Below the pieces are notes generated by a model that made no database searches, was not told the DNA's origin, and saw only the letters and a program-made list of their open reading frames with translations. A stretch of 64,000 bases of DNA from contig JADZEX010000042.1 in the NCBI GenBank assembly GCA_020850355.1, positions 1 to 64,000 on the forward strand, read 5' to 3'. Shown piece after piece: positions 8,643 through 17,897 of this stretch. Every line of letters starts with the position of its first letter. Within the stretch, counting starts at the first letter, position 1. The stretch comes from Fimbriimonadaceae bacterium (GTDB taxonomy: Bacteria; Armatimonadota; UBA10988). A program made the translations under genes and the position numbers.

Positions 8643-9227
8643 CTACCTGGCCGCCAGCAGGTCCTCGACCGCCTGCACGAAGGCCGCCTTGGACTGCTCG
8701 CCCTGCAGCATCTGATGCAGGCTGCCGTCGGCCTTGTAGAAGAAGGTCACCGGAAACTCGCCGCTCCAGGGCTTGTGGAACTCGTCGATGAAACGAGTCT
8801 CCTTGGCCGTCTCGTAGCGCAAGTTGTGCTGCCGCACGCCGTGCTTCGCCAGGAACGGCCTGGCCTTCGTCTCGACATCTTTGGCGTCGTCACCATTGAC
8901 GGTCACGAAGGTCACCTGCTCGGCGTACTGCTGCGCCACCGCCACCAGGTCGGGGAACTCCTTGATGCAGGCCGGGCACCAGGTCGCCCAGAAGTTGACC
9001 ATCAGCGGCCGCCCTTTGAGTTTCGCTAACGCGGCCTTCAGGCCAGCGGCCTCCTGCACCGTGGTCCACTCGACCTCGCTGGGTGTGACCTGCGGCGCCA
9101 GTGCGGCCGGCCCAGGGGCCGGCGCCGGCGCGGCCGCCGCAGTCGAGTCGGCCGGGGGTGCGGCAGGTTGGCAACCCAGCAGGCCGCCTGCCAGGGCGAG
9201 TGCGGCGCAGACCCGGAGACGTCGCAT
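8643..9227 (-). CDS. TlpA-like thioredoxin-domain lipoprotein
   Basis: A 194-residue exported thiol-disulfide protein. The signal peptide ends in a lipobox (LAGGLLGC, Cys 19), followed by an Ala/Pro linker to about residue 45 and a thioredoxin fold with the active site WCPAC in NFWATWCPACIKEFPDL. A cis-Pro-containing FPVTFF strand follows. Family members reduce periplasmic disulfides, for example in apocytochrome c maturation, which would suit the multiheme cytochromes at 56-58 kb, though they are far away. An upstream ATG at 9242 overlaps the ribosome-binding site GAGGAG, so ATG 9227 is preferred. First gene of the minus-strand unit running to 5671. Confidence 0.85.
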   Translation of the reverse strand: MRRLRVCAALALAGGLLGCQPAAPPADSTAAAAPAPAPGPAALAPQVTPSEVEWTTVQEAAGLKAALAKLKGRPLMVNFWATWCPACIKEFPDLVAVAQQYAEQVTFVTVNGDDAKDVETKARPFLAKHGVRQHNLRYETAKETRFIDEFHKPWSGEFPVTFFYKADGSLHQMLQGEQSKAAFVQAVEDLLAAR

Positions 9228-9536
9228 CGAGGGACTCCTCATTGACCCCTATCCTAACGCATCGCCGCACCAAGGCGCGCCGCCCCCCACGGCGAGGCGG
9301 TCCCGGGCACGGCCTTTGAGCGATCTTTGCGAGTTGCGCCCCGCGCCAGGCGTCGCTGGCCCGCCAGCGGCGACTTGCCACGGCGCGGTAGCGGGCGGGT
9401 TCAAAGTCGGCCGCCAGCCCGGCTCGCAGTGATCTGGCGGTCACACCCGAGGAGCTGGCGCGGCAGCTCGACTCGCTTTGACTCCCCGCCCGGCCGGCGT
9501 TACGATGCGTCGCAGGCGGGGGCCCAGGAGGCAGCG
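9228..9536. other. Divergent intergenic region between the TlpA-like gene and pyrB
   Basis: About 310 bases with no convincing gene. The right end holds the pyrB promoter. A short plus-strand reading frame (9392-9481) encodes a plausible-looking tail but has no start or ribosome-binding site. No PyrR-type attenuator or T-tract terminator was seen. Confidence 0.5.
9478..9506 (+). promoter_or_regulatory. Promoter of pyrB
   Basis: TTGACT at 9478-9483, a 17-base spacer and TACGAT at 9501-9506, 30 bases before the pyrB ATG. The leader would be about 24 bases and contains AGGAGG directly before the start. Confidence 0.6.
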
Positions 9537-10619
9537 ATGAGTCTGGCGGGACGCAGCCTGATCCGAGTCGACGACTTCTCGGCCGCCGAGATGCAGCACG
9601 TCCTGAACGTCGCCGAGACGATGCATCAGCGCTTGCACGAGCGCCAGACGATGCTCGCCGGGAGCATCCTGGCGACGGCCTTCTTCGAGCCGTCGACCCG
9701 CACGCGGCTGAGCTTCGAGAGCGCCATGCAGCGGCTGGGCGGCGGGGTGATCGGCTTTGCGGACGCCACCACCAGCAGCGCCGTGAAGGGCGAGACCCTG
9801 GCCGACACGGCGCGGATCATCGAGAGCTACGCCGACGTGATCGTGATGCGGCACCCGCTCGAGGGCAGCGTCAAGGTGGCCGCCGACTACGCCTCGAAGC
9901 CGGTGATCAACGCTGGCGATGGCGGGCACCAGCATCCGACCCAGACGCTGACCGATCTGTTCACGATCCAGCGCGCCCGCGGTGACCTCAACGGCCTGCA
10001 GATCGGCCTCTGCGGCGACCTGCGCTTCGGGCGCACGGTCCACTCGCTGCTCGCGGCGCTGGGGCATTACCAGGTCAAGGTGCTGTGCATTGCGCCGCCG
10101 TCGCTGCAACTGCCCGAGCGCTACCGTCCGCCGGGCGTCGAGGTCGAGCAGGTGCAGCGGGTCGAGGACGTGCTGCCCGATCTGGACGTGCTTTACGTCA
10201 CCCGCATCCAGCGCGAGCGTTTCCCCGACGCCAGCGAGTACGAGGCGGTCAAGGGCAGCTACCGCATCGACGCGGCGCTGCTGGAGCAGAGCAAGCCCGA
10301 ACTGCTGGTGATGCACCCGCTGCCGCGGGTCGATGAGATCGCCTACAACGTCGATCCCGACCGGCGGGCCGCGTACTTCGGCCAGGCCGCCTACGGCGTG
10401 CCGGTGCGGATGGCCCTGCTGGCGTTGCTGCTCGACGCCGAGAGCAGCGCTGGCGTGCCGGGTCCGGCACCGTTGGCGCAGCCGGTGGAGCACCACCCGC
10501 GCTGCCCGAATCCGGACTGCGCGAATCGGGTCGAGGGCTACACCGAGCCGCAGATGCTGCTGGTCGGGCCGCACCAGCGGCGCTGCCTGTACTGCGATCT
10601 GGAGCTGACGGTCGGCTGA
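9537..10619 (+). CDS. pyrB: Aspartate carbamoyltransferase with a fused PyrI-like zinc domain
   Basis: Condenses aspartate with carbamoyl phosphate in the committed step of pyrimidine synthesis. All catalytic motifs are present: FFEPSTRTR (residues 50-57), the SSAVKGE loop (80-86), HQHPTQTLTDLF (131-142), TRIQRERF (222-229) and MHPLPR (259-264). Residues 1-303 are a normal PyrB. A short Pro-rich linker then leads to residues 318-360 with C323-x4-C328-x21-C350-x2-C353, the same arrangement as the zinc domain of the separate regulatory chain PyrI. The nucleotide-binding half of PyrI is absent. ATG 9537 follows an AGGAGG site. Homology of the tail to PyrI is inferred from spacing and surrounding residues. 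Confidence 0.93.
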   Translation: MSLAGRSLIRVDDFSAAEMQHVLNVAETMHQRLHERQTMLAGSILATAFFEPSTRTRLSFESAMQRLGGGVIGFADATTSSAVKGETLADTARIIESYADVIVMRHPLEGSVKVAADYASKPVINAGDGGHQHPTQTLTDLFTIQRARGDLNGLQIGLCGDLRFGRTVHSLLAALGHYQVKVLCIAPPSLQLPERYRPPGVEVEQVQRVEDVLPDLDVLYVTRIQRERFPDASEYEAVKGSYRIDAALLEQSKPELLVMHPLPRVDEIAYNVDPDRRAAYFGQAAYGVPVRMALLALLLDAESSAGVPGPAPLAQPVEHHPRCPNPDCANRVEGYTEPQMLLVGPHQRRCLYCDLELTVG

Positions 10620-10625
10620 GGGGCG

Positions 10626-11138
10626 TCAGATCCGCGTGACCCGGCGCCGCGCGACGAGCACTTCGTCGATCCGGGCGTTGACCCGCCGGCGGGCCCCGCG
10701 CGGCAGGCGGACCTGCGAGTCGTCGACCAGGCGGCCCGGCCGCCGGGGGGCGGCCGCGGCGGGCTGCGGCGTGGCGAGCGGTGTCGGCGTCGGGCTGCCG
10801 CCCAGCGGCACCGGCGGCCCGCCGGCGGCCTGCGGCAGCAGCTCGAAGTGGGTGTGGTGACAGCGCGGGCAACAGCCCCGGGCGGCCCAGTCGCTACGCA
10901 ACAGGACCGCGCCGCAGGCGGTGCAGTGGACCTTCACCTGGCGCAGCCGACGGCCGTCGGCACTGCCGCCGGTGACCGCCAGGAAGAGCAGCGCAACCAC
11001 CAGGCAGCCGCCCACCACGGCCCCTAACGGGGTGCTGCCAGACTGCTCCGGCAACCAGCGGAACAACTGCTGGCCGACCGCCAGAAGCACCGACAGAACC
11101 AACGCCACCAGCGCCAGGGCGCCACGACCGCCGGGCAT
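10626..11138 (-). CDS. Two-helix membrane protein with a zinc ribbon, unknown function
   Basis: A 170-residue protein with two hydrophobic helices at about residues 6-25 and 37-58, then a zinc ribbon (CTAC near residue 72 and CPRC near 92). A Pro/Ala-rich linker is followed by a very basic C-terminal tail of about 35 residues rich in Arg. No family is recognised. The basic tail could contact nucleic acid or phospholipid headgroups. It is convergent with pyrB and lies 45 bases downstream of moaC on the same strand. Confidence 0.55.
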   Translation of the reverse strand: MPGGRGALALVALVLSVLLAVGQQLFRWLPEQSGSTPLGAVVGGCLVVALLFLAVTGGSADGRRLRQVKVHCTACGAVLLRSDWAARGCCPRCHHTHFELLPQAAGGPPVPLGGSPTPTPLATPQPAAAAPRRPGRLVDDSQVRLPRGARRRVNARIDEVLVARRRVTRI

Positions 11139-11183
11139 CTCGACTCGCTTCTGGGACCCGGCCGGAGCCCTGGTCCCATCTGG

Positions 11184-11768
11184 CTATCGCCCGCTGGGTG
11201 GCGGATCTGTAGCCTCGCTGGTGTCCTCAAGTTGGCCCGGCACGACCCGCACCGTGTGCCGGCCGCCGGACTTTTCCAGCAGCCGCACGCCCTGCACCAC
11301 CATCGTGCGGTCGAGCGCCTTAGCCATGTCGTAGACCGTCAGCGCCGCCACCGCAACCGCCGTCAGGGCCTCCATCTCGACGCCGGTCCGCTCGCGCACC
11401 CGGGCGGCGGCTTGGATCACCACCGCCGCGGTGGGCAGGCCGGGCTGCCAACAGCAGCGCGGGTCGTCGGCCGCCGTGGGCACCAGCGCCAGGTCGACCT
11501 GCACCGCCGTCAGGGCCAGCGGGTGGCACAGCGGAATCAGCTCGGCGGTCCGCTTGGCGGCCAGAATCCCGGCCAGCCGCGCGGTGCCCAGGACATCACC
11601 CTTGGGGGCGTCTCCGGCCGCGATGGCAGCCAGCGTGGCGGGTTGTAACAGCACCGCGCCGCAGGCCAGCGCCTGGCGGTCGGTCGCCTGCTTGTCGCCG
11701 ACATCGACCATCCGCGCGGCGCCGCTGGCGTCGAGGTGGGTCAGCCCGGCCGCGTCGTCGACCGTCAC
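11184..11768 (-). CDS. moaC: Cyclic pyranopterin monophosphate synthase MoaC
   Basis: Converts 3',8-cyclo-7,8-dihydroguanosine triphosphate to cPMP in molybdenum cofactor synthesis. The 194-residue product has the family blocks in order: [39 protein letters not shown] with the catalytic Lys, [18 protein letters not shown] and [10 protein letters not shown] with the catalytic Asp. GTG 11768 overlaps the stop of the upstream sugar-binding protein gene (GTGA), so translation is coupled; ORF sequence upstream of it is out of character. No other moa/moe gene lies in the window, and the partner gene is functionally unrelated. Confidence 0.93.
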   Translation of the reverse strand: MTVDDAAGLTHLDASGAARMVDVGDKQATDRQALACGAVLLQPATLAAIAAGDAPKGDVLGTARLAGILAAKRTAELIPLCHPLALTAVQVDLALVPTAADDPRCCWQPGLPTAAVVIQAAARVRERTGVEMEALTAVAVAALTVYDMAKALDRTMVVQGVRLLEKSGGRHTVRVVPGQLEDTSEATDPPPSGR

Positions 11769-13120
11769 GGCTGGGCCGCTTCCTGCAACTGGGCGTCGGC
11801 GCAGCCGTTCAGTTCGCTGACGGCGGCGTCGGCTGGCTTGACCTGCGTGGCGACCGCCGTCTCGGCGCTTTCGAGGCACTTACGGACGCCCTGCCAGCCG
11901 GCCACGTTGGGTTCCGGCACGGCGACCGGCAGCAGGTCAAGGATCTGCTGGGCCTGCGGGTTGGCGGCCAGGAACTGCTGGTAGCCGGCGTCGGCGGCGG
12001 CGCTCTTGCGGACCGGCAGGTAACCGGTGGCCTGCGCCCACTTTGCGGTCACGGCGGTCGTCGAGAAGTACTTCACGAACTCCCAGGCAATCTTCTCGCG
12101 CTCCGGCGACGACTTCAGGATGGCGATGTTGGCGCCGAACATCACGGTCACCGGCTTGGCGCCGGCCTTCACCGGCAGCCCGCTGGCGCCCCACTTGAAC
12201 TTGCCGGCGATCTGGCGGGTCAAGAACGGGCGGGAGGCCGAGCTGCGGAAGAAGAAGGCACACTTCTGCGCCGCGAAGTCGGCGTTCTGGCCGTCCTTGT
12301 CGGTCACCGTGTAGGCCAGCTTCTCGCGGCGCAGCGTCTGCAGCATCGCGAAGGCAACCTTCGTGGCCTCGTCGTCGAGAATCGCGTCCTTGCCGTCGGC
12401 GCTCACCAGGCTGCCGCCGAACGACAGGATCAGCCCGTCGATGGTCGACGCGTCGGGGAAGGTCGCCAACGGCGTGAGCTTGGCCTGCGCCTTGATCTGC
12501 CGACAGGCCTGCAGGAACTGCTCCCAGGTCTGCGGCACCTTCACCCCGGCTTTCGCCAACAGGTCGGCGTTGTAGAACAGGCAGAGGTTGCTCTTCGTGA
12601 ATGGGAAGCTGAGCAGTTGGTTGTTGAACTGCCGGAAGCGGTTGGTCTCCAAGTAGGACGGCCAGATGTCGGCCAGCGAGTCCGCGTCGAGGCCGACCTG
12701 CGGGTCCTTCAGCAGATCGTCCAGCGGACGCACGATGGCGGCTTCCATGTAGTCGGCAATCATGCTCTCGTAGGCCACCAGCAGGTCGGGCAGGCTGCCG
12801 GGGCTCTTGCTCTGCGCGGCGGCGCGGATCTTCTCGTAGAGCTGCGTGTAGTTGCCGATCAGTGTCGGCTGGATCGCTGGCTGGCCGGGGTGCGCGGCGT
12901 TGAAGGCGGCGATGATCTCCTTCAGCGCCGCTTCGTTCTCCTTGGTCTGGGTGTGCCAGAACTGGATCGCCGCGCCGTCGGGAGCCGTCGCGCTGCTGGC
13001 GGCGGTCTCGCCGCTCGGCGTCGGACTCGGATCCGCCGGCGGTTTGGCACAGCCGGTCAGCCCGACGACCAGTCCTACTGTCAGCCACCACCCACCCCGC
13101 CGCGCGGTCGCACTCTGCAT
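11765..13120 (-). CDS. ABC-type sugar-binding lipoprotein (family 1 solute-binding), no transporter beside it
   Basis: A 451-residue extracellular solute-binding protein. A signal peptide ends in LTGC (Cys at about residue 23), then [24 protein letters not shown] opens the periplasmic binding fold. The middle contains [25 protein letters not shown] and PQTWEQFL, hallmarks of oligosaccharide or glycerol-3-phosphate binding proteins (MalE/UgpB type). [30 protein letters not shown] lies near the end. It should deliver a sugar or polyol to a MalFG-type permease, but no permease or ATPase gene is nearby. GGAGG precedes ATG 13120, and TACAAT on the minus strand (13150-13155) is a possible -10. Confidence 0.88.
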   Translation of the reverse strand: MQSATARRGGWWLTVGLVVGLTGCAKPPADPSPTPSGETAASSATAPDGAAIQFWHTQTKENEAALKEIIAAFNAAHPGQPAIQPTLIGNYTQLYEKIRAAAQSKSPGSLPDLLVAYESMIADYMEAAIVRPLDDLLKDPQVGLDADSLADIWPSYLETNRFRQFNNQLLSFPFTKSNLCLFYNADLLAKAGVKVPQTWEQFLQACRQIKAQAKLTPLATFPDASTIDGLILSFGGSLVSADGKDAILDDEATKVAFAMLQTLRREKLAYTVTDKDGQNADFAAQKCAFFFRSSASRPFLTRQIAGKFKWGASGLPVKAGAKPVTVMFGANIAILKSSPEREKIAWEFVKYFSTTAVTAKWAQATGYLPVRKSAAADAGYQQFLAANPQAQQILDLLPVAVPEPNVAGWQGVRKCLESAETAVATQVKPADAAVSELNGCADAQLQEAAQP

Positions 13121-13274
13121 GGCACACCTCCGCCAGTTCACTCGTCTCCATTGTACGCCCGCGCGCCGCGGAACACGCCATCTTGAGGCCGCTTTGGCGG
13201 GCTGGCCGGGCCGCAGGCCGGACGCCCCCGGCCGCGGTGCGGCGGGCGCGTTAGCATAGGGTGAGGAGCGGATG

Positions 13275-14468
13275 ATGCGGGTCTCGAGGCACTGGGTCTG
13301 GATGGCACTGTGGCTGGCCGGCCGGCTGCTGGCCGCACCGCAGTTGGCGGCGACGAGCGGGGCCGATCCGACGATCTTGCCGGCCGCGGCAGCCGACGCC
13401 GTGGCTGGACTGCGGCTGCAGCCGTACTTGCAGGAGGTCAGCCCGACGGGCTTCGCGCTGCGCTTCGAGACCACCACCGCGGCCCCCTTGGAGGTTCGGC
13501 TGCTCAGCGCCCAGGGCCAACCTCTGGCGAGCGTCACGGAGCCGGCGGTGCGGATCCACGAGCTGGTCGCCAGCGGCCTGAGTCCGGCCACCGTCTACCG
13601 CTGGCAGGTCGGCCCGGCCACGACGCCCTGGGCGAGCGGCCAGGTGACGACCTGGGCCCGCGATCCGCAGACGCTGCGCTTCATGGTCTACGGCGACACC
13701 CGCACGCGGGCCGAGGAGCACCAGAAGATCGCCGACGCGATGGCGGCCCGGGTCACCGACCACGCTTTCGTCGTCCACACCGGCGACCTGGTCGCTGACG
13801 GCAGCAAGTACGAGCAGTGGAAGCCGCAGTTCTTCGACCCCGCGGCCAGGCTGCTGGCGAAGTTGCCGCTGCTGGCCGTGGCCGGCAACCATGAACGGGC
13901 CAGCGACTTCTACCGCAGCTACTTCACCGCGCCCGACCCGGAGTGGTATTACAGCGTGCGCCAGGGCCCGGTGCATCTGACGATGATCGACTTCTACAAG
14001 TCGAGCTGGTTTGGTGACCACTGGCGCGAGACCCCCGAGGGCAAGTGGCTGCTGGCCGACCTCGCCCGCGCCAAGGCCGCGCCCTGGCGGATCGCCTGCT
14101 TCCACACCCCGATCTACAGCCTGGGCCCGCACGGCAAGCTGGCCGAGGACGGCCTGCCCGGCGAGAAGCCGATGCGCTTCTGCCGCCAGGAGCTGTTCCC
14201 GTTGCTGATCGCCGCCGGTTACCAGTTGGTCTTCAGCGGCCACGACCACATCTACGAACGCAGCCAGAAGGACGGCCTGACGATGGTCACCTCCGGCGGC
14301 GGCGGGGCGCCGACCTACCTCAAGGGGCCGGCCGCGCAGAATCCCTTCAGCCAGGTCTTCGCCAGCGTGACCCACTGGTGTGAAGTGGCCGTGACCCCGA
14401 CCAGGTTGACCTTGACCGCGCTCGATGGGGCTGGCCAGGAGATCGACCGGGTCGACCTGACGAAGTAG
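13275..14468 (+). CDS. Secreted purple acid phosphatase-like metallophosphoesterase
   Basis: A 397-residue exported phosphoesterase. After a signal peptide (about 22 residues), residues 45-135 form a fibronectin-like N-terminal domain as in purple acid phosphatases (LRLQPYLQEVSPTGFALRFET). The catalytic domain carries every dimetal motif: YGDTRT, HTGDLVADG, AGNHERAS, FHTPIYS and GHDHIYER. It probably releases phosphate from organic esters outside the cytoplasm. ATG 13275 is spaced six bases from GAGGAG; ATG 13272 is the alternative. The beta-helix gene follows after 52 bases and may share the transcript. Confidence 0.85.
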   Translation: MRVSRHWVWMALWLAGRLLAAPQLAATSGADPTILPAAAADAVAGLRLQPYLQEVSPTGFALRFETTTAAPLEVRLLSAQGQPLASVTEPAVRIHELVASGLSPATVYRWQVGPATTPWASGQVTTWARDPQTLRFMVYGDTRTRAEEHQKIADAMAARVTDHAFVVHTGDLVADGSKYEQWKPQFFDPAARLLAKLPLLAVAGNHERASDFYRSYFTAPDPEWYYSVRQGPVHLTMIDFYKSSWFGDHWRETPEGKWLLADLARAKAAPWRIACFHTPIYSLGPHGKLAEDGLPGEKPMRFCRQELFPLLIAAGYQLVFSGHDHIYERSQKDGLTMVTSGGGGAPTYLKGPAAQNPFSQVFASVTHWCEVAVTPTRLTLTALDGAGQEIDRVDLTK

Positions 14469-14520
14469 CGGGCAGCAGGTTCGGCGCCAGCGCTGGGCAA
14501 CTCCCCTCCGGGAGCGAGCG

Positions 14521-17163
14521 ATGCGCCGGTGGCTGATCGCATTGGTCTGCGTGTGGCCCGCGCTGGTTGGGGCGCAGGTGGTGGTGCAGGTGTCGCCGAC
14601 GGGGTCCGACACCAACCCCGGGACGGCCGCCGCGCCGGTGGCGACCTTGGCCCGGGCGCGCGACCTCGTGCGCGAGCGTCGGAACGGTGCAGCCACCGCG
14701 CAGATCGTGTTGGCCGACGGGCTCTATCGGCTCGCCGAGCCGCTCCGCCTGGGACCAGCCGACCGCGGGCTGACCCTGCAAGCGGCGCCCGGCGCGCGGC
14801 CGGTGCTCAGCGGCGGCCGCCCGGTCAGCGGTTGGCAGCCCTGGCGCGGAGCGGTCCTGCAGGCCGACTTGCGGGGTCTGGCGCTGCCCGACCTGAAGTT
14901 CCGGGAACTCTACCGCGCGGGCCAGCGCCAGCCGCTGGCGCGCGTCCCGAACTACGATCCGGCGCATCCCCGGCACGGCGGCTGGCTCTACAACGCCGGG
15001 GTCGCGGAACCGGAGACCAAGACCAGGTTCCTCTACCGCGCCGGCGAGCTGCAGCCAGAACGCTGGAGCCACCTCGAGCGCGGCTGGGTGGTCTTCCACC
15101 CGGCGGTCAACTACGAGCGCAAGTGGGCCCCGTTGAAGAGCGCCGACGCCACAGCGCGGGTGGTCGAGGCGGCCAGCGGCGTCTACCCGCTGCGGCCGCA
15201 CGACCGCTGGTTCGTCTGCGGTCTGCTCGCCGAGCTCGACGCGCCGGGCGAATGGTACGTCGATCCCGAGGCGGCGCGGCTCTACTACCAACCGCCGGCC
15301 GAGGGGCCGGGCGAGGTGCTGGTGCCGGCGCTGGAGAGCCTGCTGGTGGTTCAGGGCGACCCCGCCGCGGCAGTCACGGGGATCGTGATCCGCGGCCTCG
15401 AACTGCGCGAGACCCGCGGCGACGCCATCAGCATCAGTCAGGCGCGCGACATCGTCGTCGCGGCCTGCGCCCTGCGTAACGTCGGGGTCGCCGTGCGGTT
15501 GGGGCTGGACACGGCCGACTGCCGCGTGGTCGGCTGCGACATCACCCAGACCCTCGGCGACGGCATCGCCATCACCGGCGAGGCCCGCAACTACGAGCGG
15601 GTACGCGGGCACCGGATCGACAACAACTACATCTGGGATTTCGGCTGGGGGAACCTCCACAATCGCTGCGGCGGAGTCTGGCTGACCGGCGCGACCGACT
15701 GTCAGATCACCCACAACCTGATCCACGATGGACCGCGCTACGCCATCGGCATGGATGTCGGGCGGAACATCGAGATCGCCTGGAACCACGGCCACGACGT
15801 CAACATCGACACCTGCGACACCGGCATCATCGAGGCCGCCACGGCCTACAACTGGGGCTGGCCCGACGAGACCGCGCGCAACAAGTCGGTCAATCGCGGC
15901 AACCGGATCCACCACAATCTGGTCCATGGATCGGGCGGCATCGACGAGACCGGGCCGGGGCAGGTCGCCTACCCGCACTTCTCGTGGGGCATCTACCTGG
16001 ACACCCACTGCAGCGGCTGGGAGGTCCACGACAACATCGCCTACGACACCGTGCTGGGCGGCTTCATGCTGAACTGCGGCGAGGACAACGCGGTCGTCAA
16101 CAACGTCTTCGTTGGCGGGCAGGAGAGCCAGGTCCAGTTCAACCCGTGGCCGAAGTACGTGATCGCCAACAACCGCTGCGAGCGCAATGTGATCAGCTAC
16201 GACGGCCAGGCGGCCAACCTCTACACGCTCAACGGCTTCCAGGACAGCTTCGTGCGGTTCGCCGCCAACCTGGTCCACAGCGCCGATGGGTCAGTCCGGA
16301 TCCGCGGGCCGCAAGGTCTCAAGGCGCGCTCGGCGTGGGCCGACTGGCAGCAGCGCGGGCAGGACGCTGGCAGCCGCCTGGCCAACCCGCTGTTCCGCGA
16401 CGCGGCGCGGCATGACTACCGCCTGCAGCCCGACTCGCCGGCGCTCGCGCTGGGCCACCAACCGATCGACCTGACGGCGGCCGGGGTCTACGAGTCGCCC
16501 GACCGGCGCACCTGGCCGCGGCCCGAGGAACCCGTGCTGCGCGAGCCGGCCGACTACCGCGCCGCGGCGCGGTCGATCGGCCAGCCGGCGCGGCGGGACT
16601 ACGAGGACTACGCCCTGGGCGAGGCCGAGCGCGGGGCCCATGTCGGGGTGAAGGACGCGGCGCGGGTGGCAGTCGTCGCGACGACCGCCGCCAGCGGCCG
16701 GCAGAGCCTCCGCGTGACCGATGCCGCCGGCCTGCCACAAGCCTTCGTGCCCTACATCACCTACCCCTTGGAGCTGTTGCGCGGGACGCTGCGCAGCGGC
16801 CTTAGCCTGCGCTGGGAGGCCGGTGCGAAGCTGGAGTACGAGTGGCGCGACGATCCGTACCAGTACCACCTCGGCCCGCAACTGCGGGTCGAGCCCGACG
16901 GGCGCGCGTTCGCCAACGGGACGCCGCTGGGCGTCCTCCCGGCCGGGCAGTGGGTGCGGTGGGAGGCGACCTGTCGGCTGGGCGACGCGGCCACTGGCAA
17001 GTACGATCTGACCTGGACCGTGCCGGGCGCCGCCCCGCGCCTGCTGCACGAGCTGCCCTGCCACCCGGAGTTCGGCACGCTGGCCTGCGTGGTGCTGATG
17101 TCGTCGGCCGATGCGGCGACGGTGTTCTACGTCGACGACGTGACCTTCGAGCCGCTGCCGTGA
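14521..17163 (+). CDS. Secreted right-handed parallel beta-helix protein, glycan-active or binding
   Basis: An 880-residue exported protein with a signal peptide (cleavage after about residue 18, VGAQ). Residues 25-60 (VSPTGSDTNPGTAAAPVATLARARDLV) are the opening strand block seen in polysaccharide lyase-like and DUF1565-type beta-helix proteins. Residues about 285-560 hold repeated short strands with Asn/His turns such as NNYIWDFGWGNLHNRCGG and HNLIHDGPRYAIGMDVG. The last 200 residues look like a beta-sandwich resembling a laminin G/concanavalin module. These proteins usually cleave or bind acidic polysaccharides; no catalytic set can be assigned with certainty. GGGAG precedes the ATG. Confidence 0.75.
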   Translation: MRRWLIALVCVWPALVGAQVVVQVSPTGSDTNPGTAAAPVATLARARDLVRERRNGAATAQIVLADGLYRLAEPLRLGPADRGLTLQAAPGARPVLSGGRPVSGWQPWRGAVLQADLRGLALPDLKFRELYRAGQRQPLARVPNYDPAHPRHGGWLYNAGVAEPETKTRFLYRAGELQPERWSHLERGWVVFHPAVNYERKWAPLKSADATARVVEAASGVYPLRPHDRWFVCGLLAELDAPGEWYVDPEAARLYYQPPAEGPGEVLVPALESLLVVQGDPAAAVTGIVIRGLELRETRGDAISISQARDIVVAACALRNVGVAVRLGLDTADCRVVGCDITQTLGDGIAITGEARNYERVRGHRIDNNYIWDFGWGNLHNRCGGVWLTGATDCQITHNLIHDGPRYAIGMDVGRNIEIAWNHGHDVNIDTCDTGIIEAATAYNWGWPDETARNKSVNRGNRIHHNLVHGSGGIDETGPGQVAYPHFSWGIYLDTHCSGWEVHDNIAYDTVLGGFMLNCGEDNAVVNNVFVGGQESQVQFNPWPKYVIANNRCERNVISYDGQAANLYTLNGFQDSFVRFAANLVHSADGSVRIRGPQGLKARSAWADWQQRGQDAGSRLANPLFRDAARHDYRLQPDSPALALGHQPIDLTAAGVYESPDRRTWPRPEEPVLREPADYRAAARSIGQPARRDYEDYALGEAERGAHVGVKDAARVAVVATTAASGRQSLRVTDAAGLPQAFVPYITYPLELLRGTLRSGLSLRWEAGAKLEYEWRDDPYQYHLGPQLRVEPDGRAFANGTPLGVLPAGQWVRWEATCRLGDAATGKYDLTWTVPGAAPRLLHELPCHPEFGTLACVVLMSSADAATVFYVDDVTFEPLP

Positions 17164-17167
17164 CGGC

Positions 17168-17821
17168 TCAGGCCACCACCGTGACGTGGGCCGCCAGCTC
17201 GCCTGGCAGCCGCAGTTCGTCGCCGCTCAGCCGAATCAACACACTGCCGTCGGCGGCGGCGACCGCCAGCACCTCGACGGTCTCGCCGGGCAGCAGCCCA
17301 AGCGCCGCCAGCCGGCGCAGAAAGGCCGGGTTGCGGTCCTCGACGGCGACGATCCGGAGTTGCCCGACCGCGGCCACCGCACCGAGCGCGATGCCGCCCG
17401 ACTCGGGCAGTTCCAGGTTGCCGTTGGGAATGGGATGCCCGTGCGGATCGTGTGTTGGATGGCCGAGCAGTTGCTCGATGCGCGCCGCGAAGTCCTGGCT
17501 GATGGCGTGTTCCAGCCGTTCCGCCTCGGCGTCGACTTCGTCCAGGCGGTAGCCCAGGGCCTGCTGCAGGTAGAGCTCGATCAGCCGGTGGTGCCGGATG
17601 ATCTCGAGCGCGGCCCGCCGGCCGGCGGCGGTCAGCTCGACCCCGCGGTAGCGCTCGTAGGTCAGCAGGTGCAGTTCGGCGAGGCGCTGCAACATGTTGG
17701 TGGCTGAGGCGTTGCTGACCTCCAGGGCGCTGGCGACGGCTGAGGTGGGGACGCGCTCCGTCGCGGTCTGCAGCTTGTAGACCGCCTTGAGGTAGTCCTC
17801 CATCGACTGACTGAGTGTCAA
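17168..17821 (-). CDS. DtxR/MntR-family metal-dependent regulator
   Basis: A 217-residue iron- or manganese-responsive repressor. The N-terminal winged helix begins LSQSMEDYLKAVYKLQ and continues with ALEVSNASATNMLQRLAELHLL. The dimerisation and metal-binding domain (RRAALEIIRHHRLIELYLQQALGY, AEAERLEHAISQDFAARI, with conserved His and Glu) follows, then HPTHDPHGHPIPNG. The C-terminus is a FeoA-like SH3 domain (about residues 145-217). TTG 17821 is preferred because GGAG lies six bases upstream and the family begins here; a GTG at 17833 is the alternative. It has its own divergent promoter and is convergent with the beta-helix gene. Confidence 0.88.
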   Translation of the reverse strand: MTLSQSMEDYLKAVYKLQTATERVPTSAVASALEVSNASATNMLQRLAELHLLTYERYRGVELTAAGRRAALEIIRHHRLIELYLQQALGYRLDEVDAEAERLEHAISQDFAARIEQLLGHPTHDPHGHPIPNGNLELPESGGIALGAVAAVGQLRIVAVEDRNPAFLRRLAALGLLPGETVEVLAVAAADGSVLIRLSGDELRLPGELAAHVTVVA

Positions 17822-17850
17822 GGCGGTCTCCACTGCCGCGCGGTAGCGTC

Positions 17851-17879
17851 AGTCTAGTGACCGGTTCGAGGGGCGTCAA
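17851..17879 (-). promoter_or_regulatory. Promoter of the DtxR-family gene
   Basis: Read on the minus strand: TTGACG (17879-17874), a 17-base spacer and TAGACT (17856-17851). The same two boxes with the same spacing lie upstream of fabZ. The leader to TTG 17821 would be about 23 bases. Confidence 0.6.
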
Positions 17880-17897
17880 GCCGACGGGAGACGGGCC

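Noticed and set aside
9390-9416. tRNA-like GGTTCAAA motif
   Set aside because: It resembles a T-loop, but the bases on either side cannot form the 5-bp T-stem and no acceptor or anticodon arms are present.
9392-9481. Short plus-strand frame ending VTPEELARQLDSL before pyrB
   Set aside because: The ending looks helical and gene-like, but the frame is closed by a stop at 9389-9391, has no start codon with a ribosome-binding site and contains the -35 box of pyrB at its end.
14347-16278. A 643-codon minus-strand frame opposite the beta-helix gene
   Set aside because: Val/Asp/Arg-rich shadow of the plus-strand gene, whose product has a signal peptide, ribosome-binding site and domain structure. 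The same reasoning removes the long frames opposite cdsA, ftsH, msbA, lpxK and the GH20 gene.
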